Origin: CADEDH01 sp047974625
Lineage (GTDB): Bacteria > Actinomycetota > Acidimicrobiia > Acidimicrobiales > SZUA-35
DNA: 64,000 nt
Assembly (NCBI GenBank): GCA_047974625.1
Contig: JBKECK010000115.1
Coordinates: 1 to 64,000 of the forward strand
Direction: 5' to 3'
The notes beneath the pieces are model-generated. The model was not told the DNA's origin and searched no databases. It was given only the letters and a program-made list of their open reading frames with translations. How positions within the stretch are numbered: position 1 is the stretch's first letter; each line of letters begins with the position of its first letter. The translations under genes and the position numbers were made by a program. Positions 8,268 to 16,306 of the stretch are shown one piece after another.

Positions 8268-8447
8268 TCAGGTGAGGGCAATACCGAGGCCGACGGCTCC
8301 GGCCACGGAGCCGGCGACCCCGACTCCAACGACGAAACCCCGCCCGAAATCACTCCAGAATCCGGGAGATTCCAGTGCGTCGAGTTCATCGATACTGAAA
8401 TCAAGCGCATCAAGAATCTTCTGATCATCACAAGTAAGAGTCGACAC
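8268..8447 (-). CDS. Daptide precursor peptide 3
   Basis: 59 residues from the GTG at 8447 (AAGGGG upstream, spacing 8). I prefer this to the in-frame ATG at 8468 because it makes the protein the same length as precursor 2 and aligns residue for residue with it (both reach ILDALDF at position 12). The leader carries FSIDELDALESPG (18-30), and the core begins FWSDFGRGF and becomes a Gly/Ala/Val-rich helix ending GLGIALT. The final Thr is the residue that daptide enzymes convert to the C-terminal amine. The core should form a hydrophobic, membrane-seeking helix. Cleavage near the leader's PG is a guess. Confidence 0.88.
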   Translation of the reverse strand: MSTLTCDDQKILDALDFSIDELDALESPGFWSDFGRGFVVGVGVAGSVAGAVGLGIALT

Positions 8448-8513
8448 TATTTGTTCCCCTTTTTTCATTGGTATCTGTTGATATAGTCGTGATCAAGAAG
8501 GGCGGCAGGGCCC

Positions 8514-8693
8514 TCAGGTAAGCGCCAAGCCGAGACCGACGCCGCTCGCGATGCCGACGGCCACCGTGAACCCGGCCGCGAATCCGCGACCGAAGTCGCT
8601 CCAAAAGCCGGGGGCCTCGAGAGAGTCGAGTTCATCGATGCTGAAATCGAGGGCGTCAAGAATGTGCTGATCATTGAGTGTCTGAATAGGCAT
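8514..8693 (-). CDS. Daptide precursor peptide 2
   Basis: 59 residues from the ATG at 8693, with GGGAG seven bases upstream; an overlapping ATG five bases earlier is in the wrong frame. It reads MPIQTLNDQHILDALDFS, then IDELDSLEAPGFWSDFGRGF, then a Gly/Ala/Val helix ending GLGLALT. It is the close paralogue of precursor 3, differing mostly in the hydrophobic core and first ten residues. The 66-base spacer to precursor 3 contains only a weak GC hairpin. Terminal Thr, acidic leader and helical core fit the daptide substrate pattern exactly. Confidence 0.9.
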   Translation of the reverse strand: MPIQTLNDQHILDALDFSIDELDSLEAPGFWSDFGRGFAAGFTVAVGIASGVGLGLALT

Positions 8694-8757
8694 AGCATGT
8701 CTCCCTTTGAATCTGAGTCCTGTTCATGTGTTTGCAGATGGCGTGTTCCGGTTGCGC

Positions 8758-8910
8758 TCAGGTCGCGATCAGCACACCGCCCGCAACGGCGCCGCCGACG
8801 GTGAGCACTCCGGCGGCGACGCCGAGCCAGAAGCCCCAGCCGGGAGCATCGAGACTGTCAAGTTCCTCGATATCGAAATCGACACTGCGGGCATGACTCA
8901 TTGCAAACAT
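8758..8910 (-). CDS. Daptide precursor peptide 1 (divergent)
   Basis: 50 residues from the ATG at 8910, which has AAGGAG five bases upstream; a second ATG at 8901 is in frame. The leader is shorter (no ILDALD segment) but keeps FDIEELDSLDAPG (12-24). The core starts WGFWLGVAAG and ends GGVLIAT. It is the first gene of the operon and the least similar of the three, so the cluster should make at least two quite different products. The terminal Thr is kept. Coding status is supported by the leader match to its two neighbours, the ribosome site and the operon position. Confidence 0.88.
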   Translation of the reverse strand: MFAMSHARSVDFDIEELDSLDAPGWGFWLGVAAGVLTVGGAVAGGVLIAT

Positions 8911-9060
8911 TTTCTCTCCTTGACATGGCCGTCATTAGTGACATTTAGTGGTCGTCATCAACCACGTCGAAAGAGAACTACCTGAAGCCGATTTGATGCC
9001 AACTTTCTCACGATCAGATCACCCGACCCAATACAGATCACCGGGCTCCGAGTGGTGCGG
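8911..9060 (-). promoter_or_regulatory. Likely promoter/leader region of the daptide operon
   Basis: This gap before the first precursor gene is visibly AT-richer than the rest of the region. On the minus strand it contains two near-identical neighbouring copies of CACTAA(A)TG at 8933-8950, and TTGATG at 8957-8962 could serve as a -35 box about 18 bases from TAATGA. No regulator gene is in the cluster. The repeated octamer could be an operator, but this is only a suggestion. AAGGAG at 8916-8921 is the ribosome site of precursor 1. Confidence 0.4.
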
Positions 9061-9097
9061 CGCCGACCGAGGAGCCGACAGCCGCTGAGGGTCGGCG
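9061..9097 (-). terminator. GC hairpin after the broken hydrolase gene
   Basis: CGCCGACC at 9061-9068 pairs with GGTCGGCG at 9090-9097, an 8-bp stem with a 21-base loop. It lies just past the end of the hydrolase remnant, between it and the daptide promoter. There is no T tract, so termination is uncertain. Confidence 0.3.
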
Positions 9098-9098
9098 T

Positions 9099-9953
9099 CT
9101 ATCTTCGGGCCAGAAAGCCGGCGACCCGGTCGATGTATGCGGTCCGGTCGGCGAAGTAGCCGCCACAATGATCCGCCCCCGGGTACAGCACCAGTTCGTT
9201 GGGCTCACCGGCGTCACCCGGTCATCTTGGCCGTGCAGCAGGAGCAGCGGCCGGGGGGGCAATCTGCCCGATGACGGCAACCGGCTCGACATCCCGGAAG
9301 CGGTACCCGTAGCGGATCCGCGTGGTCAGGTCGGTCAGCCCCAGGAGCGGGAACGGTGGCAGCCGCAGCCGACCCATGGCGTGTCGGATGACACCGGCCA
9401 TGTCGGCGAACGGCGAGTCCAGCACGAGGGCCCGCACCCGTTGGTCCTCGGCGGCAACCATGATGCTGACCGCAGCCCCCATGGAGAAGCCGAGCAGGAC
9501 GATCTCGGCATCAGGCCGCCGTCGGCCGACACCGTCGATGACGGCCCGGAGATCCTCACGCTCATGGTGCGCCAACGATTGGAGCCCGTCGGCCGAGTCG
9601 CCGTTGCCCCGGCAGTCGAACAGGACGACGGTGTGGCCGGCCCGCCACAGTCCCGGCCCGATCCCGAGCAGATCCGATCTGGTCCCCCGATGCCCGTGAC
9701 ACCCGATCACCACGGTGGAACTCCCGGGCCGGTCGAGCCACCAGCCGGCCAGCTCGGGGCCGTCCCCGGCCCGGAACGCCACGTCCTCGTAGGGAACCCC
9801 CACCTCGAACGGGGTGAACCGGTAGTCGGGCCATGGGCGGCGGGGCCCGCTGATCCGGTGGGCGGCGTAAGCGGCCGCGCCCGTCACCCCGGCCATGGCG
9901 CCCGAGGTGACGGCGGCCGCGGTCGCCACGGTGACGGAACGTCTGCTGCGCAC
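9099..9953 (-). pseudogene. Alpha/beta hydrolase with signal anchor, frameshifted near C-terminus
   Basis: From a GTG near 9953 the frame gives a signal-anchor-like N-terminus (VRSRRSVTVATAAAV), then a serine hydrolase core with GCHGHRGTRSD, FDCRGNGDS and the nucleophile in GFSMGAAVS. Near 9250 the frame is lost at a run of seven C on the coding strand. The next conserved stretch, RPLLLLHGQDDRVTP (with the acid Asp), lies in the +1 frame, and the last stretch, GEPNELVLYPGADHCGGYF with the catalytic His, is back in the first frame. About a dozen residues usually found between DDRVTP and the NELVLYPGADH strand are missing, suggesting a small deletion as well. As read the protein stops before its Asp and His. 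Sequencing error cannot be excluded, but the missing segment argues for real decay. Confidence 0.75.
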
Positions 9954-10047
9954 GGCTCCCGACCCTACGGCCGTCCGGGCCCGGCCCGGAGACCAGGTCC
10001 GAAAAGCGCCGGACGGGCCCCGGCCCGGCGTGGGATGATGGTCGACC

Positions 10048-12108
10048 ATGACCGACCTCGCCAGCCGATCCACCACCATCGTCGGGACCTGCCACCACGA
10101 CTGCCCCGACTCGTGCGGTTGGGTGGTCACCGTCGACGGCGACGGGACCGCGGTCAAGCTCCGCGGCGACAAGACCCACCCGTTCAGCCGGGGCGAGCTG
10201 TGTCCCAAGGTCAACCACTTCCTCGACCGGGTCTACCACCCGGACCGGATCCTGACCCCGCTGCGCCGGGTGGGAGCCAAGGGGGAGGGCCGGTTCGAGC
10301 CGGTGTCGTGGGACGACGCCCTGGCCGCCTACGCGGCCCATATCACCGGATCGATCGAGCGCCACGGGGGCGAGACCCTCGTCGGCTACCAGAGTGCCGG
10401 CAACCAGAGCACCCTGGCCCTCGGTTTCCCCCAGCGGTTGTGGCACGCCCTGGGTGCCACCCGGATCACCGGTGCCCTGTGCGGGGCGGTGGCCGGGGCC
10501 GGCAGTGCCGTCACCCTCGGTTCGGGCCGGTCACTCGACCCGATGGAGCTGGTCCACGCCCGATTGATCATCCTGTGGGGGACCAACACCCGCCTCACCA
10601 ACCGGCACCTGTGGCCGTTCATCACCAGGGCCCGCGACGCCGGGGCCCGGGTCGTGGTCATCGACCCGGTCCGGACCCTCACCGCCGAGTCGGCCGACTG
10701 GTTCATCCAGCCCCGGCCGGGCACCGACGTGGCCCTCATGCTGGCCATGATGCACGTGCTGATCCGGGACGATCTCGTCGACCACGACTGGTTGGCCGCC
10801 CACGCCGACGGGTTCGACGATCTGGCCGTCGCGGTGGCCGACTGGACCCCGGCCCGGGCGGCGGAGGCCACCGGCGTGGCCGCGGCCGAGATCGAGGAGC
10901 TGGCCCGGCGGTACGGGACGATCCGGCCCGCCGCCATCCGGACCCTGATCGGCGCCGAGCACGGGGAGCACGGGGCCATGTTCTTCCGCACGCTGACCTG
11001 CCTGCCGGCCCTGGTCGGGGCGTGGCGGGACCGCGGCGGCGGGTTCTCCCGCAGCGTCGGGGTCTGGGCCGAGGAGGTGTCGGACCGGGCCGCCCTGACC
11101 CGGCCGGACCTGTTGGCCGGGCGGTCGACCCGATCGTTCCCCATGCCCCATCTCGGTCGGGTGCTCGTCGACCCGGACTACGACCCGCCGGTCACCGTCC
11201 TGTCGATCTCGGGCGGCAACCCGCTGGTGGCGTCGCCCAACAGCGAACTGTTACGCCGGGGCCTGCTGCGGGACGACCTGTTCACCGTGGTCCACGAACA
11301 GTTCCTGACCGACACGGCCCGCTACGCCGATCTGGTCCTGCCCGCCACCACCCAGATCGAATCGGTCGACATGACCGAATCGTGGGGCCACCTGTACCTG
11401 GGGTGGAACGGGGCGGCCATCGAGCCGGTGGGCGAGTCGGTGTCGAACAGTGAGCTGGCCCGCCGTCTGGCCGGCGCCCTGGGGTTGACCGAACCGGCCC
11501 TGTTCGACGACGACCTCACCGTGCTGGCCGCCACCTACCCCGACGTCGACCTCGACGTTCTGCGGACCGAGGGCCGGATCCGGGTGCCGTACCCGGCCGA
11601 CGGTCGGCCCTACGGCGACGGCCGGTTCGCCACCGCCACCGGCCGGGTCCAGCTCCGGGTGGACGGGCTGGACTCCCTGGGTGTCCCGGCACTACCGACC
11701 TATGTCCCCCCACCCGCCCCGGACGGCGACGGGTGGTTCACGCTGCTCACGCCGAAGACCCACACCCGGTTCCTGAACACGAGCTACTCCCATCTCCCCA
11801 AACACGGGGGGCAGGAGACCGGCCCCTACGTCGAACTGACCGAAGACGACGCCGCCTCGGTCGGGCTCGGTCCCGACGATCTCGCCGTGGTGGCCAACAA
11901 CCGGGCCGAACTGGTGCTCCCGGTGCGGATCTCCGACCGGGTGACGACCGGCACCGCCGCCGTCGTTTGGGGGTGGTGGGGCGAACACCACGGCGGCCCC
12001 GACGGAGCGGTAGCCAACAGCCTGACCAGCGACACCCTCACCGACTGGGGGGCAGGCGTCGCCTACAACGACACCCTGGTCCGGATCAGCCGGACCGACC
12101 AGGGTTGA
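10048..12108 (+). CDS. Molybdopterin (bis-MGD) oxidoreductase with 4Fe-4S site
   Basis: 686 residues. The N-terminal CHHDCPDSC (15-23) plus C52 in GELCPK form the 4Fe-4S ligand set of the DMSO-reductase/formate-dehydrogenase family. The body has the usual cofactor-binding landmarks (ILWGTN, IDPVRT, RPGTDVALMLAM, ISGGNP) and a C-terminal MopB-type beta barrel (LLTPKTHTRFLNTSYSH, ending WWGEHHGG). The residue that would bind Mo is not obvious: the region after GSGRS offers no clear Cys or Sec. No twin-arginine signal is present, so it is cytoplasmic. It has no partner subunit nearby, as in many stand-alone actinobacterial members. Substrate unknown. It is divergent from the broken hydrolase, 94 bases away. 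Confidence 0.92.
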   Translation: MTDLASRSTTIVGTCHHDCPDSCGWVVTVDGDGTAVKLRGDKTHPFSRGELCPKVNHFLDRVYHPDRILTPLRRVGAKGEGRFEPVSWDDALAAYAAHITGSIERHGGETLVGYQSAGNQSTLALGFPQRLWHALGATRITGALCGAVAGAGSAVTLGSGRSLDPMELVHARLIILWGTNTRLTNRHLWPFITRARDAGARVVVIDPVRTLTAESADWFIQPRPGTDVALMLAMMHVLIRDDLVDHDWLAAHADGFDDLAVAVADWTPARAAEATGVAAAEIEELARRYGTIRPAAIRTLIGAEHGEHGAMFFRTLTCLPALVGAWRDRGGGFSRSVGVWAEEVSDRAALTRPDLLAGRSTRSFPMPHLGRVLVDPDYDPPVTVLSISGGNPLVASPNSELLRRGLLRDDLFTVVHEQFLTDTARYADLVLPATTQIESVDMTESWGHLYLGWNGAAIEPVGESVSNSELARRLAGALGLTEPALFDDDLTVLAATYPDVDLDVLRTEGRIRVPYPADGRPYGDGRFATATGRVQLRVDGLDSLGVPALPTYVPPPAPDGDGWFTLLTPKTHTRFLNTSYSHLPKHGGQETGPYVELTEDDAASVGLGPDDLAVVANNRAELVLPVRISDRVTTGTAAVVWGWWGEHHGGPDGAVANSLTSDTLTDWGAGVAYNDTLVRISRTDQG

Positions 12109-12148
12109 GGCGCCGGGGGCGACGGGGGCGGCCCCGGAGGGCCCGCGC

Positions 12149-13265
12149 TCAGCCCCCGACGCAGGTGTAGCTGGCGGCCAGGGTGGCGTCCCCGGTGCCG
12201 TCGTAGCGGGGCCACACCGGATATTCGCACAGGGGCATGGACCGCCCCGCGGTGGCCGGGTTGCCGTCGTACGCCACGGGGTCCCGGGGCGCCCGCCCCC
12301 TGGTCACCCAGCCGTCGAGGTCGCTCAACGAGTCGTCGACAGGTTGAACGCCCCGTTGCCGTGCCCGTAGCCGGGCTGGACGTAGTACCGGACGGTGTTG
12401 TTGATCCGGCCCCGGTACCGGTCGACCAGGTCCCAGTGGGCGGCGAAGTCGAACCCGAGCACCTGGGCGTCGGTGGCGGCCGGGTCCCGCAGGTACCAGT
12501 ACCGGATGACCCCGTTGTTGAAGTAGTCGGAGATCCGGAACGCCGGGTTCATCCACACCGACAGGTCCCCGCCGTGCAGAACCGGGAACGGACCCGTCGT
12601 CGTGTCCCCGGCCGGGTCGGATACGGCAGATCGGCCACGGCGGCCCCGGCGTCGATGGTGGCGATCTGGGTCGACGACAGGCAGTCGTCTCCGGTGTCGA
12701 CGCCACCGGGGCAAACCAGGGCGCCGACGTCGAAGGTGGCGTCGCACCCGGCGCGGTCGGCGATGACCCCGTCGACCACCCCGTCCAGCCCGTCGCAGGC
12801 CTCGGCCGCCGCCTGGGTCACGAGGGCCTGTTCGGCGGCGTTCAGCTCCCCGCCGGGCACGTCGTAGGCCAGGCGGAGCAGGTTGTCCCACCCGTAGATC
12901 AGGAACGGATTCTGATTGGCCGGGTAGTAGGCGATGATCCCGTCGTAGTCGTCGCCGTAGCGCTGGGCGGCCGCCACCGCCTCGTGGCCGCCCTTCGACC
13001 CACCGGCGTAGTACTGGTAACGGGGGGCGTCGCCGTAGTAGGTGCGGATCAGGTACTGGCCGGCGTCCCGGGTGGGCAGACCGATCTCGGCCGGGTCGAT
13101 CCCGGTGCCGGCCAGGGCGGCGCACGCCGCGGCGGCGTCGGCCACCTCGACCGGTGGCCGCTCCCCCGAGCCCCGATTCCCGGGTTCGGCCGCGACCCCA
13201 ACCGAACCCAGCAGGGTGGTGGCGACGACCACCGCGGCCGCGACCAACAGCCTCAACGTGCGCAT
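12149..13265 (-). pseudogene. Secreted tannase/feruloyl-esterase family protein, multiply broken
   Basis: An ATG at 13265 starts a good signal peptide (MRTLRLLVAAAVVVATTLLG ending near VAAEP). After about 70 residues comes YYAGGSKGGHEA with the nucleophile Ser, and DGLDGVVDGVIADRAGC, the calcium-binding loop typical of the tannase family. The large section that normally separates the signal peptide from the nucleophile is missing. The frame then changes near 12600 (continuing as DLSVWMNPAFRISDYFNNG to YVQPGYGHGNGAFNL, with the His region) and again near 12340 (continuing to the last residues ASYTCVGG). An internal deletion plus two frameshifts make a functional product unlikely. Family assignment is by motif. 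Confidence 0.75.
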
Positions 13266-13400
13266 GGTTCCCCCTGATCCCACCGATGGGGACCCACGGG
13301 CGGGTGGCGGGTTGCCGGTCGCCCTCCCCTCATCGGATGACACCCCGGACGTTAGGGGTTGGCCCACCGCCGGCAAGCCGTTCGGCCACCAGCCACGGCG

Positions 13401-13428
13401 ACCGGCAACCGGCAACCGGCAACCGGCA
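13401..13428. repeat. Four tandem copies of ACCGGCA
   Basis: Bases 13401-13428 are four perfect head-to-tail copies of the 7-mer ACCGGCA, between the tannase remnant and the next hydrolase gene. It is a simple repeat in a non-coding gap, with no hairpin and no apparent function. Confidence 0.9.
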
Positions 13429-13441
13429 GCCCACCGGACCC

Positions 13442-14359
13442 TCAAACCAGCGGCGACCGGCTCACCCGGTGGAGGAACCCGTGGAGCGGTGCCGCGATCT
13501 GGTCGGCGTGGCGGAGCCAGGGCGCGTGACCCCCGTCGACGATGTGGAGTTCGGCGTCGGACATGACCTCCGCCATGCGTCGCCCCACGTCGGGGCCGCC
13601 CACGGGGTCGTCCCGGGCCAACAAGAGCAGGGTGGGAACGTCGATCCGGCCCAACTGCTCGGCGGTCAGCGCCATCCGGGGCCGGTTGCCACCAACGCGC
13701 AGCAGCCGGTGGATCATGGCCAGAAAGGCGTCCTCGAAGTGATCGAGGCGCTCGGTGGCCAGGATCAGGCGGGCGATCTCCGGCGGCAGTGGATGCTCGT
13801 GCACCATCTTCGACAGCTGTTCGACCTGGCCGGCCGACGGCGGCTGGACCTTCATCAGCAACCGCCGGAGACCCCGAACCGACAGCATCCGCATCGGCAA
13901 CGGGGCCGAGGTGTCGAACACGATGGCCGGGCAACCGACATGGGCCAGCGCCGTCGCCCGGTCGGGATGGTCGATGGCCAACCAACTGGCCCACAACGAG
14001 CCCAGGGAGTTGGCCACGATGACGGGCCGTTCGCGCCCGAGCCCGTCGAACACCTCGACGAGAAACCGCACGGCGTTGGGCCGGAGGTCATCCACGAACC
14101 CGGTGCCGGCGTCGGTCAACCCGTACCCTGGCAGGTCGATGGCGTACTGGGTGAACCCGTGAAGTCCCGACATGATCGGCGCCAACATGGCCGCCGGAAC
14201 CCCGATGCCGTTCAGCAGCACCACGGGCGGGCCGTCACCGGCCGCGAGCACGTTGGCCCGGCCACCGACGACGGGGGCGTCGACCCACCGCGACACGGCG
14301 GGGACGCCGTAGCGGTCGAGCGCCGCCGCCTGAGCCTGGAAAAAGTTGTCGTCCCGCAT
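13442..14359 (-). CDS. Alpha/beta hydrolase
   Basis: 305 residues from the ATG at 14359 (a G-rich ribosome site lies about six bases upstream; an in-frame start at 14392 would reach further toward the TetR gene). Classic alpha/beta hydrolase layout: VVLLNGIGVP oxyanion loop, nucleophile Ser in VIVANSLGSLWA, Asp in LLLLARDDPVGG and His in HIVDGGHAPWLR. No signal peptide. It is divergent from the TetR gene, with 52 bases between the two starts, so that regulator probably controls it. Substrate unknown; the family includes C-C bond hydrolases of aromatic breakdown and lipases. Confidence 0.88.
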   Translation of the reverse strand: MRDDNFFQAQAAALDRYGVPAVSRWVDAPVVGGRANVLAAGDGPPVVLLNGIGVPAAMLAPIMSGLHGFTQYAIDLPGYGLTDAGTGFVDDLRPNAVRFLVEVFDGLGRERPVIVANSLGSLWASWLAIDHPDRATALAHVGCPAIVFDTSAPLPMRMLSVRGLRRLLMKVQPPSAGQVEQLSKMVHEHPLPPEIARLILATERLDHFEDAFLAMIHRLLRVGGNRPRMALTAEQLGRIDVPTLLLLARDDPVGGPDVGRRMAEVMSDAELHIVDGGHAPWLRHADQIAAPLHGFLHRVSRSPLV

Positions 14360-14411
14360 CGTCGACCCCCCCCCGGGATCCGCTCCGCCCATGGTGACCG
14401 TGGTTTACGTC

Positions 14412-15008
14412 ATGCCAACCACTAGTTCGTACGGCGATCCCGTCACCCGGTCCCGGATTCTCGACGCGGCCTGGGAACTGATCACCGAGGACGGTGTCGC
14501 CCTCCGGCTGGTCGACGTCGCCACCCGGGCCACGGTGTCGCGCCAGGCGGTTTACAAGCACTTCGGTGACCGATCGGGCCTGCTCGTGGCCCTGGTCCAG
14601 CACATGGACGAGACCCTCGACCTGGGCGCATCCCTGGCCGCCATCCACGCCGCCCCCGACGGCGCCGCCCTGCTGGCGGGGACGGCACGGCTCAACACCG
14701 TCTTCTGGGCCCAGGTGCTCCCCGTGGCCCGGGTGCTCCAGGCGGCCCAGGACCAGGACGAAGCGCTCGCCGCCGCCTGGCGCGACCGGATGCGGTTCCG
14801 TTACGCCACGTTCCGGGAGATGATCGAGAACCTGGCCGGCCGGGGTGAGCTCGATCCCCACTGGACCGTCGACGACGCCACCGCCACCCTGTACGCCATG
14901 ACCCACTTCGACACCTGGCGGGAACTGGTGGTCGAACTCGGGTGGAGCGACGATCATTACGTCGAGGTCATGAGCAGGACCCTGCGACGAGCCTTGTTGA
15001 AGGCGTGA
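14412..15008 (+). CDS. TetR/AcrR family transcriptional regulator
   Basis: 198 residues from the ATG at 14412; further in-frame starts at 14346 and 14391 would run into the divergent gene. The helix-turn-helix is RLVDVATRATVSRQAVYKHF, a textbook TetR N-domain, preceded by TRSRILDAAWELITEDGV. The C-terminal ligand domain is unassigned. It faces the hydrolase gene and is followed after ten bases by the SnoaL-like gene, so it likely controls both the divergent hydrolase and its own operon. Confidence 0.92.
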   Translation: MPTTSSYGDPVTRSRILDAAWELITEDGVALRLVDVATRATVSRQAVYKHFGDRSGLLVALVQHMDETLDLGASLAAIHAAPDGAALLAGTARLNTVFWAQVLPVARVLQAAQDQDEALAAAWRDRMRFRYATFREMIENLAGRGELDPHWTVDDATATLYAMTHFDTWRELVVELGWSDDHYVEVMSRTLRRALLKA

Positions 15009-15018
15009 AGGGGAGCCG

Positions 15019-15459
15019 ATGCGCGAAGCCCGGGAACTCATCCGCAGCTACGTCGCCGCCGGCGACGCCGGCGACTACGACGCCCTCCGACGGGTGCTGC
15101 ACCCCGATGTCGTCACCCACTCCCCGGGCGGGATCACCAGCCGGGGCGTCGACGACCAGATCGCCGCCTGGCGAGCGGCCCATGACGGTCTCGACGAGCT
15201 GACCCACGAGATCGTGGCCATCGTCGGTGACGGCGAGGCCGCGGCGGCCCGGGTCCGGGCGGGCGGCGTCCACCGGGGCCGATTCCTGGGGATCGATCCG
15301 ACCGGCAACGAGATTCGGGTCGATCAGGCCCTGTTCGTCCGCTCTGACGGGTCGCGGATCGTCGAGGTGTGGGAGGTGGTCGACACCGGGGCCGGGTTCC
15401 GTCAACTGGGGGTACTGGCCGACTACCCGTCCACCCCCGGTACCGATGACGGGCCGTAG
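15019..15459 (+). CDS. SnoaL-like/NTF2-fold polyketide-cyclase-type protein
   Basis: 146 residues. It has the SnoaL pattern: N-terminal helix AGDAGDYDALRRVLHPDVV, then strands HSPGGI, AAARVRAGGVHRGRFLGI, and the final EVWEVVDTGAGFRQLG. Members of this ester-cyclase-like group act on small, often unknown, substrates. It follows the TetR gene by ten bases, so the two are co-transcribed. Function is not predictable beyond the fold. Confidence 0.85.
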   Translation: MREARELIRSYVAAGDAGDYDALRRVLHPDVVTHSPGGITSRGVDDQIAAWRAAHDGLDELTHEIVAIVGDGEAAAARVRAGGVHRGRFLGIDPTGNEIRVDQALFVRSDGSRIVEVWEVVDTGAGFRQLGVLADYPSTPGTDDGP

Positions 15460-15536
15460 GATCCGGCCGGAGGCCGACGCCCCCTGACCCCGCCCGACGG
15501 CGCGGCCAACGATGCACCGACACCGAGGCCCCGTTT

Positions 15537-15791
15537 TCAACAGCCGAGCGCGTAGCTCAAGGCAACGCACACCCGCCTGAGTGCGGCCTCGCCAACCGAG
15601 CCAACCTGACGGGTGAGCATCCACTGATCGATCACATGGAGTCCGCCGCAGTTGATCAACGCGGCGCGCACCGCCACCGCCACCGCCTCGCTGGCCGCAG
15701 CCGAGATATTCACGCCCAGCCGACTGCAGCACGCGACGGCGGCCCAAGGGATCGGTCCGGGTTCGACGTTGCGGTCGAACCCTCGCAGCAT
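15537..15791 (-). CDS. Possible small protein, weak evidence
   Basis: An 84-residue open frame in the 419-base gap between the SnoaL-like and DUF1330 genes. It contains an Ala/Val-rich helix and four Cys (AAVACCSRLG, LINCGGLHV, and a C-terminal Cys). I see no clear ribosome site and recognise no family. Nothing better is visible in this gap on either strand. It could be chance in GC-rich DNA. Confidence 0.22.
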   Translation of the reverse strand: MLRGFDRNVEPGPIPWAAVACCSRLGVNISAAASEAVAVAVRAALINCGGLHVIDQWMLTRQVGSVGEAALRRVCVALSYALGC

Positions 15792-15878
15792 TCGACCGGG
15801 CGGAGGCGCCGCGGCGGCTCCGGCTCGTCCTGCGGCGCATCACGTGATCGGCGTTCCCGCCCGTTAGGTTCCGAAACC

Positions 15879-16289
15879 GTGTACATCGATCCCGATCATG
15901 AGAACGTGGTGCGTCTTCTCGAGCGGGGACTCACCGGCCCGGTCACGATGCTGAACCTGCTCCGGTTCCGGACCGTGGCCGACTACGGCGCCTTTCCCGA
16001 CCTGGCCCCGGCCGCCCCGATCTCGGGTCGCGACGCCTACGACCGCTACATCGAGCACACCCTCCCGTTCCTGGAGGCGTCGGGCGGGTCGGTGATGTTC
16101 CTCGGGGAGGGCGGCCACATGTTCATCGGCCCGCCCGACGAGCGGTGGGATCTCGTGATGTTGATCCGCCAGGCGTCGATCGACGACTTCTTCGCCTTCG
16201 CCGACGACGCGGCCTACGTCGCCGGCCTCGGGCACCGCACCGCCGCCCTGGCCGATAGCCGCATCCTCCCTCTGGAGGATCGTTCATGA
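15879..16289 (+). CDS. DUF1330 family protein
   Basis: 136 residues from the GTG at 15879. DUF1330 proteins are small ferredoxin-like alpha+beta folds of unknown function. Here the pattern is VTMLNLLRFR, then GRDAYDRYIEHTLPFLEASGG, then WDLVMLIRQASIDDFFAFA and a C-terminal HRTAAL. The last codons contain a perfect 7-bp palindrome (ATCCTCC/GGAGGAT). It is single and convergent with the tRNA-Val gene. Another DUF1330 gene is at 41660-41947. Confidence 0.82.
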   Translation: MYIDPDHENVVRLLERGLTGPVTMLNLLRFRTVADYGAFPDLAPAAPISGRDAYDRYIEHTLPFLEASGGSVMFLGEGGHMFIGPPDERWDLVMLIRQASIDDFFAFADDAAYVAGLGHRTAALADSRILPLEDRS

Positions 16290-16306
16290 CGATCGGACGC
16301 GCGCAG

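Noticed and set aside
8707..8985. 92-codon plus-strand frame antisense to precursor 1
   Set aside because: Precursor 1 has a ribosome site, the shared leader and the terminal Thr. The opposite frame has none of these.
9168..11453. 761-codon plus-strand frame overlapping the molybdopterin oxidoreductase
   Set aside because: Arg/Pro/Gly-rich shadow frame. The oxidoreductase frame with its Fe-S Cys set is the real one.
9099..13265. Pure sequencing error as the cause of all frameshifts
   Set aside because: Long core genes in the same window (hrpA, dnaG, rpoD, glyS) are intact, and the broken genes also lack whole segments, so real decay is more likely, although single indels remain to be confirmed.
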